A stretch of DNA of 64,000 nucleotides from Saccharibacter sp. EH611 (GCF_009834765.1 NZ_WVHP01000023.1:62001-126000), one strand, 5' to 3'. Shown: positions 1 to 8,783, numbered from the stretch's first letter. A program made the numbers and translations. The notes: a model not told the origin generated them from the letters alone.

Positions 1-186
1 CTACCAGACTGGCACCCGCTACGCAGCGGTACGCATGAAACAGTCCATGAAGTGGGCGCATCGGCCCGTGATCGTTGTATCAATGAGCGCGATGCCGGAA
101 TGCTCGAAGACCATGAGGTTGACTGGCCCGGTGAATGGCCAGAGCATGCTCCGCCTTGTGCGGCACCCCTGTCATCCGACACGTAA
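1..186 (+). CDS. C-terminal end of an unidentified protein (5' truncated by window edge)
   Basis: An open frame runs from the first base to a TAA at 184-186, giving 61 residues with no stop. The tail is rich in charged residues and Trp/Pro and ends LSSDT. The frame overlaps none of the downstream gene if that gene starts at 198. No family is recognisable from this fragment and I do not assign a function. It is accepted as coding because it stays open to the edge and ends 11 bp before the next plausible start on the same strand, as in a tight gene pair. Confidence 0.5.
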   Translation, partial: LPDWHPLRSGTHETVHEVGASARDRCINERDAGMLEDHEVDWPGEWPEHAPPCAAPLSSDT

Positions 187-197
187 TCTGCCTGTTT

Positions 198-866
198 ATG
201 TTCGCCCCTCCGGTTATTTGGAAGAATGCACCGCGTGCTAAGCGACTTTCGCTACGCATTGATATACAGAGTAAAGCTGTGGTGATTACACTTCCCCCAC
301 GTGCAAGCCGGAAACAGGGTATCGCACTTTTACACAGCCAAGCACATTGGATCAGCGAAGCTCTCGCAGCGCTTCCCGCGTCTGCTCTGGAAAGACATCA
401 TGTGCTGTTACACGGGCGCTTCTACCGGCTCCAGCACTCTACAAGCAACGAGACGACACTCACCGCCGACGCCCTTCTCCTCGGTGGTGAATGTTTTGAC
501 GATAAGCAGCGCCTCCTCAAGAACTTTGTGCATCAGAAAGCCAAAGTGACCTTGCCGGCTCTTATTGAACATTACAGTCGCATCATGGGTCAAAAACCAC
601 AGAAAATTACTCTGCGCGATACAAAGAGCCGTTGGGGCAGCTGCACGCGCCAAGGACGCCTTATGCTCAACTGGCGCCTGATTATGGCGCCAGACGACAT
701 TGCTCGCTATGTGATTGTTCACGAACTTGCTCACATGACACATTTCAATCATAGCCCAGCCTTTTGGGCTCATGTGGATCGTTTTTGCCCTGATGGAAAA
801 AAAGGGCGTCTTAAAGCAGAAAAATATCTTCATCAGAATGGTATTCTTCTTATGCGTATGGTATGA
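198..866 (+). CDS. M48-type (YgjP-like, DUF45) zinc metallopeptidase
   Basis: About 222 residues. The metal site HELAH lies near residues 175-179 and is followed by a second His in THFNHSPAFW, the spacing typical of YgjP/WLM-like peptidases. Upstream is the family signature RWGSC and the region LMLNWRLIMAP. In characterised relatives these His residues and a downstream Glu hold zinc; the substrate is unknown for most of the family. An earlier in-frame ATG at 135 would add 21 residues read through the end of the preceding gene, so I prefer ATG 198, although neither start has a strong ribosome site. tRNA-Leu follows 20 bp after the stop. Function beyond a probable cytoplasmic metalloprotease is inference. 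Confidence 0.85.
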   Translation: MFAPPVIWKNAPRAKRLSLRIDIQSKAVVITLPPRASRKQGIALLHSQAHWISEALAALPASALERHHVLLHGRFYRLQHSTSNETTLTADALLLGGECFDDKQRLLKNFVHQKAKVTLPALIEHYSRIMGQKPQKITLRDTKSRWGSCTRQGRLMLNWRLIMAPDDIARYVIVHELAHMTHFNHSPAFWAHVDRFCPDGKKGRLKAEKYLHQNGILLMRMV

Positions 867-886
867 GGCTTTCAGCTTCTGGTGTT

Positions 887-972
887 GCGCGCTTGGCGGA
901 ATGGTAGACGCACGAGACTTAAAATCTCGGGTCCGTAAGGACGTGCGGGTTCAAGTCCCGCAGTGCGCACCA
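887..972 (+). tRNA. tRNA-Leu (anticodon UAA)
   Basis: A full cloverleaf can be drawn. The 7-bp acceptor stem pairs 887-893 with 962-968 with one G-U pair. The D arm carries GGTAGA, the anticodon loop CTTAAAA sits on a 5-bp stem, a long variable arm is present as expected for leucine tRNAs, and the T arm contains GGTTCAAGTCC. The genome encodes the terminal CCA at 970-972. The anticodon TAA reads UUA and, by wobble, UUG. Confidence 0.97.
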
Positions 973-1134
973 GAAGCAATCCCCCCTCCGATAAAACCGT
1001 TCTCTTTAGCGTACATCTGTTATCAGGCCTCACCTAGAGGATGCCTATATTAAGATAATGCTTCTTATTCTCATCTATCCATTCTATCATGGGATGTCTT
1101 CTGCTTTCTCCCATTGATAGGGTTCTGCTTCTTC

Positions 1135-1905
1135 ATGGCACTGACACGCTTTCTGTCCTTCTTTCGCCGTTCACAGAAAGACAACATCCCTACCCCATTG
1201 CCGAATTCCATTCAGGATATTTACCAAAAAGCAGCCAATGGTCATGTTCTTGAACAAGTTTTATGGGGAAAAACCCTTCTCAACAGCCAGTACGTAACCC
1301 CCGACCATAAAAAGGCCTATGACTGGTTCACCATCGCTGCTCAGGCCCATTATGGCCCAGCGCATAATATGCTTGGCCGTTGCGCCCAGTTTGGCTGGGG
1401 ATGTCCGCTGAATCTGCCAACAGCCGTTCAACATTATCGCCGCGCGGCTGAGCTTAACGATTTATGGGGCATGTATAATCTAGCGATCTGCACGATGCGT
1501 GGGCTGGGGACACCCAAAAACATGAAAGAAGCCTTCACGCTTTTTCACCGTGCCGCCCATAAAGGACACCCCAAATCCATGAATCTTCTCGCCCGTTTCA
1601 TAGAAGAAGGCTGGGAAACACCGCGTGACCCTCGCGCTGCTTTGGACTGGTATCGCCGTTCAGCAGAGGGGGGGGATTATCGGGGCCAGCATAATTATGC
1701 AACGATTTTACTCTCCCAAAACCGTCCCCAAGAGGCACTGTCACTCTGGCAGCGCGCTGTGCATGACGCCACGCCAGATATTCTTCTGGCCATGGAACGT
1801 GAACTCAGCCGCCCTCACGCCCCCCAAGACCCCGAGTTAAAAGCGCTTCTGGACGAAAAACTCACGATCCTGCGTGCACAGCAGGAAAACACAGCGTCTT
1901 CTTAA
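1135..1905 (+). CDS. Sel1/TPR-like repeat protein
   Basis: 256 residues from ATG 1135; a TTG at 1114 could extend it by 7 residues. The body consists of about five Sel1-like repeats with the pattern A..WY..AA..G...A...L....G, for example KAYDWFTIAAQAHYGPA, AVQHYRRAAELNDLWGM and AALDWYRRSAEGGDYRG. Such alpha-solenoids act as protein-protein adaptors. There is no signal peptide; the basic N-terminus (RFLSFFRRSQK) looks cytoplasmic. Its TAA stop overlaps the oppositely oriented moaE stop by two bases (1903-1904), so the two genes converge with no spacer and no room for a terminator. The binding partner cannot be inferred. Confidence 0.8.
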   Translation: MALTRFLSFFRRSQKDNIPTPLPNSIQDIYQKAANGHVLEQVLWGKTLLNSQYVTPDHKKAYDWFTIAAQAHYGPAHNMLGRCAQFGWGCPLNLPTAVQHYRRAAELNDLWGMYNLAICTMRGLGTPKNMKEAFTLFHRAAHKGHPKSMNLLARFIEEGWETPRDPRAALDWYRRSAEGGDYRGQHNYATILLSQNRPQEALSLWQRAVHDATPDILLAMERELSRPHAPQDPELKALLDEKLTILRAQQENTASS

Positions 1906-2330
1906 CCATGATGGTGGCACGCCACCCATTGAGCCTCACCCCCTATGTAATGTTCTTTCTTCCACACGGGTAAGCGCTCTTTGATGGCATCAATAATAAA
2001 ACGGCATGCCTGAAAAGCCGCCTCACGATGAGGGGCTGACACACCAATCCACACCGCCATGTCACCTATATCCAACATTCCAGAACGATGCATCGCAGCA
2101 GCGGCTGAAATCTCAAAACGCGCCATAGCGTCTTCCAAAATAGCGGTGCCTTCTTTACGCGCCAGAGCCTCATACACCTGATATTCCAGCGCTTGCACAA
2201 CCCGCCCGTGATTATGGTTACGCACCCACCCCTCAAAAGAGCAATAGCCCCCTGCCTCTGCTAAATGCAGCGCTTGCTTCAAGGGGGTTATATCCATCTC
2301 TTGAGCTGCAATGACAAAACGCACCGCCAT
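1902..2330 (-). CDS. moaE: Molybdopterin synthase catalytic subunit MoaE
   Basis: 142 residues, the normal length. MoaE with the thiocarboxylated MoaD inserts two sulfurs into cyclic pyranopterin monophosphate to make molybdopterin. Family features visible include GGYCSFEGWVRNHN near the N-terminus, the EYQVYEALA segment, HRSGMLDIGDMAVWIGVSA, and the C-terminal active-site stretch WKKEHYIGG. It is the last gene of the leftward Moco operon, starting 4 bp after moaD ends. Its stop overlaps that of the convergent Sel1 gene. Confidence 0.95.
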   Translation of the reverse strand: MAVRFVIAAQEMDITPLKQALHLAEAGGYCSFEGWVRNHNHGRVVQALEYQVYEALARKEGTAILEDAMARFEISAAAAMHRSGMLDIGDMAVWIGVSAPHREAAFQACRFIIDAIKERLPVWKKEHYIGGEAQWVACHHHG

Positions 2331-2334
2331 GGTT

Positions 2335-2574
2335 TTAACCGCCCGTCACGGGAGGAATGAATACCACCATATCCCCCTCATGAGGTGCCTCATCCCATGA
2401 AGCAAACGCATCATTCACCGCCACACGAAGCTGATCACGCTCTAATGGGAACTGATAATCACGCCTGACCTGCTCATAAAGCGTGCCGAGGCTAATCGCG
2501 TCAATGTCCCGCTCTTCACGCGTGCATCCTGCCAGATCGCGCAGTTGAGCGAAATATTCCAAGGTAATCCGCAT
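2335..2574 (-). CDS. moaD: Molybdopterin synthase sulfur-carrier subunit MoaD
   Basis: 79 residues with a ubiquitin-like fold pattern and the essential C-terminal Gly-Gly (ending PPVTGG). The terminal glycine is adenylated and then carries a thiocarboxylate that supplies sulfur to MoaE. The activating enzyme MoeB is not in this window. The start codon overlaps the mobA stop by one base, so translation is probably coupled. Short length and the GG end make the call firm. Confidence 0.95.
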   Translation of the reverse strand: MRITLEYFAQLRDLAGCTREERDIDAISLGTLYEQVRRDYQFPLERDQLRVAVNDAFASWDEAPHEGDMVVFIPPVTGG

Positions 2575-3170
2575 CAGGCATCCTTTCCCATCTGTGCCAG
2601 AGCCGCTGCGCGATCCGCCTGACTATTCGCATTGTTCACATGATTCGCGTTCAGCGTATCCAACAGCGCACTCTCCTGCTTTATCAGAGCCCGACGTGGG
2701 CATACGTACCCTTGGGCAACGTACTCCGACAATGCCGCCAGCATAGGCGGCGTCCAGATCGCGCACAAAGGCTCGGGGAGACCATTATCTGCGTTACGAT
2801 ACGCAAGAGAACGGGAAGAAGATAGACGCCACTGATCACATAAATGTGCCAAACAGGCCGGATCTATAAAAGGCAAATCACACGCCAAGATCAGCCAACT
2901 CGCTTTGGGGAACGCACGATATGCTGCCAAAATCCCTGCTGCTGGCCCCGTGACGGTTCTATCGTCAACAAGGCACGAAAAACGCGCCCTTACGCTCTCA
3001 TGGCGCTGTTCAGGCCTTATAGAAACGAAAGACTGCTGCACGTAAGGCGCCACCACCTCCATAAGATAATCAAGATGGGGCTTCCCATGGTAGGACAGCA
3101 GCGCTTTATCAGACCCCATCCGCGTACTCTGTCCGCCTGCTAGGACAAGGCCGTAAAGACCATCACTCAT
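2574..3170 (-). CDS. mobA: Molybdenum cofactor guanylyltransferase MobA
   Basis: 198 residues. The N-terminal nucleotide-binding signature LAGGQSTRMGSDKALL (about residues 10-25) is that of MobA, which joins GMP from GTP to Mo-molybdopterin to give the MGD form used by DMSO-reductase-family enzymes. Asp in LILACDLPFID is the expected metal ligand. The start overlaps the end of moaC by 4 bp (ATGA type). Its presence predicts an MGD- or bis-MGD-containing enzyme elsewhere in the genome; none is visible here. Confidence 0.93.
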   Translation of the reverse strand: MSDGLYGLVLAGGQSTRMGSDKALLSYHGKPHLDYLMEVVAPYVQQSFVSIRPEQRHESVRARFSCLVDDRTVTGPAAGILAAYRAFPKASWLILACDLPFIDPACLAHLCDQWRLSSSRSLAYRNADNGLPEPLCAIWTPPMLAALSEYVAQGYVCPRRALIKQESALLDTLNANHVNNANSQADRAAALAQMGKDA

Positions 3171-3649
3171 ACATTTTCTCGTTGAAAATCACGTTTCCCG
3201 CCGGCTTTTTGCAGCAACCGCACCTCATGAATCTCAATGTCATGGCTCAGCGCCTTACACATATCATAGACCGTCAAAGCTGCGACAGAAGCCCCCGTTA
3301 GCGCTTCCATCTCCACCCCCGTTCGGCCATGGCACGACACACGGCATTGAACAACAACGTCGTCCCCCTCAACATGCAGGTCAACCTGACAACCATTCAG
3401 CAGCAATGTATGACAAAGCGGAATAAGCTGCGGCGTCGCCTTGACACCCATCACCCCAGCAATTTGCGCAACCGTCAAAACCGCGCCTTTCTTGGTCATA
3501 AAGCCTTGGTCACGTAACTGTTGCGCGCATTCAGCGGGAAAGCGAATACGCGCTTGCGCCGTAGCATGACGAGAGGTCACGTCTTTTTGGCCAACATCGA
3601 CCATATGCGGATTCTGATTATGAGGATCAACATGATTTAGGATGGTCAT
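3167..3649 (-). CDS. moaC: Cyclic pyranopterin monophosphate synthase MoaC
   Basis: 160 residues, typical length. MoaC converts the MoaA product 3',8-cyclo-7,8-dihydro-GTP to cyclic pyranopterin monophosphate. Diagnostic stretches are MVDVGQKDVTSRHATA at the N-terminus, LIPLCHTLLLNG in the middle and GVEMEALTGASVAALTVYDM with KALSHDIEI near the end. It begins one base after the moaA stop, so the two consecutive enzymes of the pathway are translationally adjacent. Confidence 0.96.
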   Translation of the reverse strand: MTILNHVDPHNQNPHMVDVGQKDVTSRHATAQARIRFPAECAQQLRDQGFMTKKGAVLTVAQIAGVMGVKATPQLIPLCHTLLLNGCQVDLHVEGDDVVVQCRVSCHGRTGVEMEALTGASVAALTVYDMCKALSHDIEIHEVRLLQKAGGKRDFQRENV

Positions 3650-3650
3650 T

Positions 3651-4673
3651 TCAGCCCCCGATATAATTCATCTCAGCACGTTGCGAGGTAGGCTTCTGCC
3701 CATCAAGCCCTGCGCGCTGCTCACTATAGCGGTCTGAACGCCGCTGCCATAACGTACGCAGAACCTCCTCCACAGCATCAGGCCCTCCATGACGCACGAT
3801 CGAACGGAGATCTTTCCCTTCCTGGGCGAAAAGACACGTATAAAACCGACCATCTGACGATAACCGCGCGCGTGTGCATGTCCCACAAAAAGGCATCGTG
3901 ACAGAGGCAATAATGCCCACCTCACGATCAGTCCCACGATAGCGGTAACATGTGGCAACGTCGCCCTTATAGCGCGGGTCTATACGCTCAAGGGGGCCAT
4001 TTTGTTCAAGCAAAGCATAGATCTCATCAGCCGTCACAACCTCATGACGCTGCCACCCATTGCGCGTTCCCACATCCATATATTCGATAAACCTTGTATT
4101 GATCTGACGCGCCGCCCCATAAGCCGCCAGTTTGGGAACCTCACGCTCATTCACACCCCGCTGCACAACGCTGTTGATCTTCACACCATCAGGGAACTGA
4201 GCCTGACAAGCCGCTTCAATCCCGCTCAGCACATGCTCAACATGCCCACGACCGCCACTCATATGAGAAAAAATCACAGGGTCTAACGCGTCCAAGCTAA
4301 CCGTCACGCGCCGCAACCCCGCCCTTTGCAACGGTTTTGCGAGATGCGGAAGCAGCACCCCATTAGTCGTCAGCGCTAAGTCCTCCACTCCTTCCAAAGC
4401 TGCTAAGGCTTCAACAAGCTCCAACAACTGTGGATGCAGCAGGGGCTCTCCTCCTGTCAGGCGAATTTTACGCACACCCAGCCGCACAGCACTGCGCGCA
4501 ATCGTGACCATCTCCGCCACGCTCAAGCGCTCATCAGACGCGAGGAAACGAAAACCATCGGGATAGTCCGTCTCTGGCATGCAATACGGACAACGGAATG
4601 GACAACGATCAATGATCGACAGTCTTAAATCCCGCCACGCACGATCGTACTGATCCCGTATGACTATGCCCAT
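3651..4673 (-). CDS. moaA: GTP 3',8-cyclase MoaA (radical SAM)
   Basis: 340 residues. The radical-SAM cluster motif CPFRCPYC gives Cys24, Cys28 and Cys31. A second set of cysteines in CGTCTRARLSSDG with a later Cys (FYTCLF) binds the substrate-side 4Fe-4S cluster. The protein ends in Gly-Gly (NYIGG), the tail known to be needed for activity in the family. LTGGEPLLHP is the SAM-binding GGE motif. It overlaps the end of moeA by 10 bp and precedes moaC by one base. It catalyses the first, oxygen-sensitive step from GTP. Confidence 0.97.
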   Translation of the reverse strand: MGIVIRDQYDRAWRDLRLSIIDRCPFRCPYCMPETDYPDGFRFLASDERLSVAEMVTIARSAVRLGVRKIRLTGGEPLLHPQLLELVEALAALEGVEDLALTTNGVLLPHLAKPLQRAGLRRVTVSLDALDPVIFSHMSGGRGHVEHVLSGIEAACQAQFPDGVKINSVVQRGVNEREVPKLAAYGAARQINTRFIEYMDVGTRNGWQRHEVVTADEIYALLEQNGPLERIDPRYKGDVATCYRYRGTDREVGIIASVTMPFCGTCTRARLSSDGRFYTCLFAQEGKDLRSIVRHGGPDAVEEVLRTLWQRRSDRYSEQRAGLDGQKPTSQRAEMNYIGG

Positions 4674-5845
4674 GGATAAAAAGGAACGCGCGTCCCAACG
4701 AACGCCTCTCCTTCCCCTGGAGAGAGCTCAATAATCCCATCAGTGTGAGACAACCCCATAAAATCTCCCGAGGTCGGCATAGGGAAAGGCTGGGCCTCTC
4801 CGCCTCTCACCTGCACCGGTACAAAACGTGTTCGCTGTGCCAAGCGTGACACGGGGGCCGTTAACGACAACGATACAACCTCGCCCACCACGCGCTTAGC
4901 CGCTTGATCCAACAACGGCAGCACGTAACGCGCCATACATACCATGGCCGATACGGGGTTTCCCGGCAAACCAACGACACGTTGCCCCGCGGAACCATAA
5001 CCAAACCATAGCGGCCCACCGGGGCGTTGTAAGACTTTATGAAAAACGCACTGTACCCCAATATGTTCTAAAGCACGCGGCACATAGTCAAAGGCCCCCA
5101 TCGAAACCCCGCCACTGAGCAAGACCACATCGTAACGCGCTATAATATCCCCAAGCACAGCACATGTCTCATCATACGCATCCTTTAGCGTGCGATGTTC
5201 AAGCATTGAGCAGCCGTGCAGCTGCAACATCCCCATAATCGCATAATGATTTGACCGCCGTACCTGCCAAGGCTGGACAGGCTCATCCACCTCCACCAGC
5301 TCATCACCCGTTGTCACGACACAAACAGCGGGCTCACGGCTGACCAACGGTGTCGCCACCCCGTTCGCCGCTAGAACGGCCAAAGAAGGGCCGGCCAACT
5401 TCTGCCCCTCACATAGAAGAACGTCTCCTTGTGTGCGATCAGACGCTTGAGGATGAATGAACGCACCCTGAGTAGGGAGCGCGTCTCCTACAAAAAAGAC
5501 CTGATCATCCACCCGCCGAATCTGCTCAACAGGAATGATGCAATTCGCCCCCATAGGCAGTACAGAGCCTGTCGTGACCTCCCAGCAGAAGGCGCCCTCA
5601 GGCAGTTCACGCGGTGGTTCCCCAGCCCGTTGCATCCCCAAAACATGAAGTGGGAAAGCAGCCCCTACTCTTAGAGCAATGCCATCCATCATCACACGGT
5701 CATAAGGCGGCTGATCACGCTCTGCTCTGACCTTCTGTCTCAAGACCCGTCCATTTGCACGATGTAACGGCACAGACTCACACCCGAAATCACCCGCATA
5801 CCGCAGCACAGCCTTATGCGCCTCTGTTACTGTGATGAGAGCCAT
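4664..5845 (-). CDS. moeA: Molybdopterin molybdenumtransferase MoeA
   Basis: 393 residues from ATG 5845, chosen because AGGA lies about 7 bases upstream; the open frame extends 20 codons further without a better start. MoeA inserts molybdate into adenylated molybdopterin. Motifs: PPYDRVMMDGIAL near residue 50, VTTGDEL, LLSGGVSMGAFDYV (MPT-binding) and GLPGNPVSAMV. It leads the operon moeA-moaA-moaC-mobA-moaD-moaE. A separate Mog/MoaB adenylyltransferase is not in the operon and would have to be elsewhere. The roughly 400-bp gene-free DNA upstream presumably holds the operon promoter. Confidence 0.95.
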   Translation of the reverse strand: MALITVTEAHKAVLRYAGDFGCESVPLHRANGRVLRQKVRAERDQPPYDRVMMDGIALRVGAAFPLHVLGMQRAGEPPRELPEGAFCWEVTTGSVLPMGANCIIPVEQIRRVDDQVFFVGDALPTQGAFIHPQASDRTQGDVLLCEGQKLAGPSLAVLAANGVATPLVSREPAVCVVTTGDELVEVDEPVQPWQVRRSNHYAIMGMLQLHGCSMLEHRTLKDAYDETCAVLGDIIARYDVVLLSGGVSMGAFDYVPRALEHIGVQCVFHKVLQRPGGPLWFGYGSAGQRVVGLPGNPVSAMVCMARYVLPLLDQAAKRVVGEVVSLSLTAPVSRLAQRTRFVPVQVRGGEAQPFPMPTSGDFMGLSHTDGIIELSPGEGEAFVGTRVPFYPWA

Positions 5846-5991
5846 GGCTGTCCTCTTTTTCGTCCTCAGTACCGTCCCTCTTAAATAAGAACCCAATGCC
5901 CACAATCAACAGCTGACATAAACGCAGGGCCCTTCCTTTGTCGTCTCTCCTTCGCCTGCTTCTGTCTTTGCCGCTATAGGGCTATCGTCGC

Positions 5992-6123
5992 AAAGCCTCG
6001 CTCTTATTGTAGCAAGCCTCCGTCGCGCCCCCCTCCTCACAAACATCGACAATCAGTCAGGCAGAAGGCCATAGAAGAGAAGAGTATCAGCAATACAGAG
6101 CACGTTCCCAAGAGCGAGGCTTT
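5992..6123. repeat. 132-bp element closed by a perfect 14-bp inverted repeat
   Basis: The arms are 5992-6005 and 6110-6123 and are exactly complementary (14/14). The 104 bases between them contain no credible ORF. The gene-free stretch 5846-6243 holds only this element and a terminator. A long closing stem around about 100 nt is the architecture of structured RNAs such as 6S or SRP RNA, but I do not recognise conserved core motifs of either. It could also be a regulatory leader of moeA, since it is upstream of and transcribable with that operon. The repeat is certain; its role is not. Confidence 0.6.
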
Positions 6124-6140
6124 ACTAACGCTGGCCACAT

Positions 6141-6171
6141 AAAAAAGGGCCTTCATTATCGAAGACCCTTT
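6141..6171 (-). terminator. Rho-independent terminator after ilvE/6244-6549
   Basis: Read leftward, an 11-bp stem with one mismatch (6161-6171 against 6144-6154), a 6-nt loop, then six T residues encoded by 6141-6146 (partly within the stem base). It lies about 70 bp past the stop of the 6244-6549 gene. An additional 8-bp hairpin occurs at 6183-6217, and a short stem overlaps the stop codon at 6238-6255. Confidence 0.75.
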
Positions 6172-6243
6172 CCCATCACACCTTCCCTCTATCTCTCACT
6201 AAAAAACAGAGAGGGAACACTCTATGACAGTCTCTCCCCTCCT

Positions 6244-6549
6244 TTAAGAAGGAGGCGTTATGTTAAGTGCCCAAGCGGCATCTTGATTGCGCTCCGGCGT
6301 ATCCGCCAGAACATAGCCCTCATCAGACAGCATACGCGTCATATAATGGCGATTATAGAAAAAGCAGTAAAATAACTGCCAAAATCCGCCCGTAATCGCC
6401 GTTAAAACGGCATGAAGAACAGCAACCAAAATCTCACCGCGAATAAGCGGCACGAGAAAGCCAAAAAAGAGATATGTCCAGCTAAAACCGATATAACCGT
6501 TCCGCGTGATCCCTGAAGCCGCGTTACGAATCAGAACTCTCTCTGCCAT
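6244..6549 (-). CDS. Small membrane protein, DUF2628-like
   Basis: 101 residues. Two or three hydrophobic segments (GFSWTYLFFGFLVPLI, ILVAVLHAVLTAITGGFW, QLFYCFFYN) are followed by a polar tail with YMTRMLSDEGYVLADT. Aromatic-rich segments followed by a GY-containing tail are typical of DUF2628/HrgC-like small membrane proteins of unknown function. It starts 19 bp after ilvE ends and is probably cotranscribed with it. No enzymatic residues are apparent. The family assignment is by pattern and is moderate. Confidence 0.65.
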   Translation of the reverse strand: MAERVLIRNAASGITRNGYIGFSWTYLFFGFLVPLIRGEILVAVLHAVLTAITGGFWQLFYCFFYNRHYMTRMLSDEGYVLADTPERNQDAAWALNITPPS

Positions 6550-6568
6550 GAAGCCGTCCCTTTATTGC

Positions 6569-7654
6569 TCACAATGTTACGTGGTGAACCCAATTAAACG
6601 AATCCTCTGCCTCACCACGTTGCACGTTACTCAAGGCTTCGCGCAAGCGTAAAGCAACAGGGCCGGCCGTTTTCCCATCACCAAAGCGCGCCTCATCGCC
6701 CGACGCGCGATGGAAAGACCCAATGGGGGACACTACAGCAGCCGTGCCACACGCGAATGCTTCGACGATCTCCCCTGAAGCAGCGCCTGCAAACACATCA
6801 TCAATAGCGATGGGCTCCTCACGCATCGTCAGGCCCATCTTACGGCCCAGCTTGAGCAAGCTATCACGTGTAATCCCACGCAGAATGGCTCCGCTCAGCG
6901 GCGGTGTCACGACAGAACCATCTTTATGAACGAACATGACATTCATGCCGCCCATCTCATCGACATAACGTCGCTCACGCGCATCAAGGAACAACACTTG
7001 ATCGCACCCTTTCTCAGCAGCTTCTTGCTGAGGGACAAGGCTAGACGCGTAATTACCGCCACATTTTGCCTCGCCCGTTCCGCCGATTGCTGCACGGGTA
7101 TAATCGTCAGACACCCACACAGACACACAGCCAGAGCTGAAATAAGCTCCAACCGGGCTCGCCAACAGCACAAACAAATATTCGTTCGCGCGCTTCACAC
7201 CCAAAAACACTTCATTGGAGATCATGAAAGGGCGCAGATATAGGCTCTGATCACTTCCTTGTGGGACCCAGTCACGATCCACTTTAAGAAGGTTTTCGAT
7301 AGCCCCCATGAAAAGATCTTCCGGCAATTCCGCCATCGCAAGACGACGAGCCGATGCCGCAAAGCGAGCGGCGTTTGCCTCAGGACGGAACAGAGTAATG
7401 TCCCCATCCTTTCCACGATAGGCTTTCAGACCCTCAAAAATTTCCTGCCCATAATGCAGCACCGTTGAGGCTGGATCGATCGACAGAGGGCCGCGTGGCA
7501 CCACCTTTGCATCATGCCATCCCTGACCTTCAACATAGCGAATAACCACCATATGATCGGTAAACACACGACCAAATTGTGGGTCTTTAAGGAGTGCTTC
7601 CCGTTGATCAGCCGGAGTAGGAGTGGAGGTCTTTTCGATGTGGAAGTCAGCCAT
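6569..7654 (-). CDS. ilvE: Branched-chain amino acid aminotransferase IlvE
   Basis: 361 residues, the length of the long (BCAT2-like) form. It is a PLP enzyme exchanging amino groups between Leu/Ile/Val and 2-oxoglutarate. Visible signatures include VLHYGQEIFEGLKAYRG, the arginine-containing LYLRPFM, GEAKCGGNYASSL with the PLP-lysine context (KCGGNYA) and GILRGITRDSLL. It has its own upstream gap of about 145 bp following the rpsI terminator, and the small membrane gene follows at 19 bp. Confidence 0.94.
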   Translation of the reverse strand: MADFHIEKTSTPTPADQREALLKDPQFGRVFTDHMVVIRYVEGQGWHDAKVVPRGPLSIDPASTVLHYGQEIFEGLKAYRGKDGDITLFRPEANAARFAASARRLAMAELPEDLFMGAIENLLKVDRDWVPQGSDQSLYLRPFMISNEVFLGVKRANEYLFVLLASPVGAYFSSGCVSVWVSDDYTRAAIGGTGEAKCGGNYASSLVPQQEAAEKGCDQVLFLDARERRYVDEMGGMNVMFVHKDGSVVTPPLSGAILRGITRDSLLKLGRKMGLTMREEPIAIDDVFAGAASGEIVEAFACGTAAVVSPIGSFHRASGDEARFGDGKTAGPVALRLREALSNVQRGEAEDSFNWVHHVTL

Positions 7655-7730
7655 GACGTAAGATTCCTAAAGAAAATAGGGCATTTAACGCAATAATACT
7701 TTCCTAGCTCTGACACAAGTTTTCCCACGA

Positions 7731-7761
7731 AAAACCCCCGCTGCATAACGCAGACGGGGGC
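7731..7761 (-). terminator. Rho-independent terminator of rplM-rpsI
   Basis: Read leftward: a stem of CCCCCG plus CTGC-type pairs (7750-7760 against 7735-7744) with one bulged base at 7754 and a 5-nt loop, followed by a T run encoded by the A tract at 7731-7734. It lies about 40 bp after the rpsI stop. Confidence 0.85.
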
Positions 7762-7799
7762 TTTCCATAGCGGCTTCCAAGCCACCAAACGTCGAAAAA

Positions 7800-8300
7800 T
7801 TAACGCTTGGAGAACTGGAAGGAACGGCGAGCCTTAGCCTTACCGTATTTCTTACGCTCAACAACACGGCTATCGCGGGTGAGGAAGCCAGCTGCCTTCA
7901 GGACGCGGCGTAGCTCTGGCTCATAATGAGCCAACGCACGGGACAAACCGTGACGCACAGCACCAGCCTGACCAGACAGACCACCACCCGTAACCGTGCA
8001 ATACACGTCAAACTGGTTGTAACGATCCACCAGCAAGAAAGGCTGAGTGATCAGCATACGCAGCACAGGGCGTGCGAAATATGTTGTGACCGGACGACCG
8101 TTCACAATGATATCGCCTTTACCTGGCTTGATCCATACGCGAGCAATAGCGTCCTTACGACGACCCGTCGCATAGGAACGGCCTTGTGCATCACGCTTGG
8201 CTTCATAAACCGGTGCAGCATTTGTAGTAACAGGAGCAGCGCTAGCAAGATCCTGCAGCGTGCCGGTACGCTCGGCGGAGCGCTCTTGAGTCTCTGACAT
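7800..8300 (-). CDS. rpsI: 30S ribosomal protein S9
   Basis: 166 residues with an alphaproteobacterial N-terminal extension of about 35 residues rich in Ala/Thr/Glu before the conserved core [19 protein letters not shown]. Other core stretches are [19 protein letters not shown] and the basic tail [17 protein letters not shown], whose terminal Lys-Arg reaches the P-site tRNA. It follows rplM by 9 bp, the universal L13-S9 pair. Confidence 0.98.
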   Translation of the reverse strand: MSETQERSAERTGTLQDLASAAPVTTNAAPVYEAKRDAQGRSYATGRRKDAIARVWIKPGKGDIIVNGRPVTTYFARPVLRMLITQPFLLVDRYNQFDVYCTVTGGGLSGQAGAVRHGLSRALAHYEPELRRVLKAAGFLTRDSRVVERKKYGKAKARRSFQFSKR

Positions 8301-8309
8301 GATCAGGCC

Positions 8310-8783
8310 TTACGACTTGCGTTGTACAGTATTCTTGCGGTTCATAGCGGCAACATCCAATGTCACAGGCTTTTGACCTTCGTGAGGATGCTCTGTGCCC
8401 GCATAAACGTACAAGTGCTTCATCTGAGCGCGCTGCAATGGGCCGCGTGAGATCATACGCTCAACAGCTTTCTCCACCACGTGGCCAGGGTTTTTCCCTT
8501 CCAGACGCTGGCGAATGCTGCGCTCCTTCACACCACCGGGATGACCAGTGTGATAATGGAACAGCTTCTGACCGACTTTATTGCCTGTCAGAACGATCTT
8601 GTCTGCGTTGATCACAATAACAGCATCACCAGCATCCACATGTGGTGTGTACTGAGGCTTATGTTTGCCGCGCAGACGGTTAGCGATGATGGTAGCGAGA
8701 CGACCCAAGACCAGCCCTTCGGCATCGATCAGGATCCAATTTCTCGTCACCTCCGCAGGTTTCAACGAAACTGTGGTCTTCAT
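8310..8783 (-). CDS. rplM: 50S ribosomal protein L13
   Basis: 157 residues from ATG 8783 ([12 protein letters not shown]). The frame stays open 14 codons further upstream but that part is not conserved in character. Core motifs: [38 protein letters not shown] and [11 protein letters not shown]13 is an early-assembly 23S-binding protein. First gene of rplM-rpsI, with a good sigma-70 promoter about 117 bp upstream. Confidence 0.98.
   Translation of the reverse strand: MKTTVSLKPAEVTRNWILIDAEGLVLGRLATIIANRLRGKHKPQYTPHVDAGDAVIVINADKIVLTGNKVGQKLFHYHTGHPGGVKERSIRQRLEGKNPGHVVEKAVERMISRGPLQRAQMKHLYVYAGTEHPHEGQKPVTLDVAAMNRKNTVQRKS

Noticed and set aside
5906-6123. The inverted-repeat element as 6S or SRP RNA
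   Set aside because: The architecture fits, but I could not find the conserved bubble or GGAA-loop sequences of either RNA, nor a well-placed promoter. It is reported only as a structural element.
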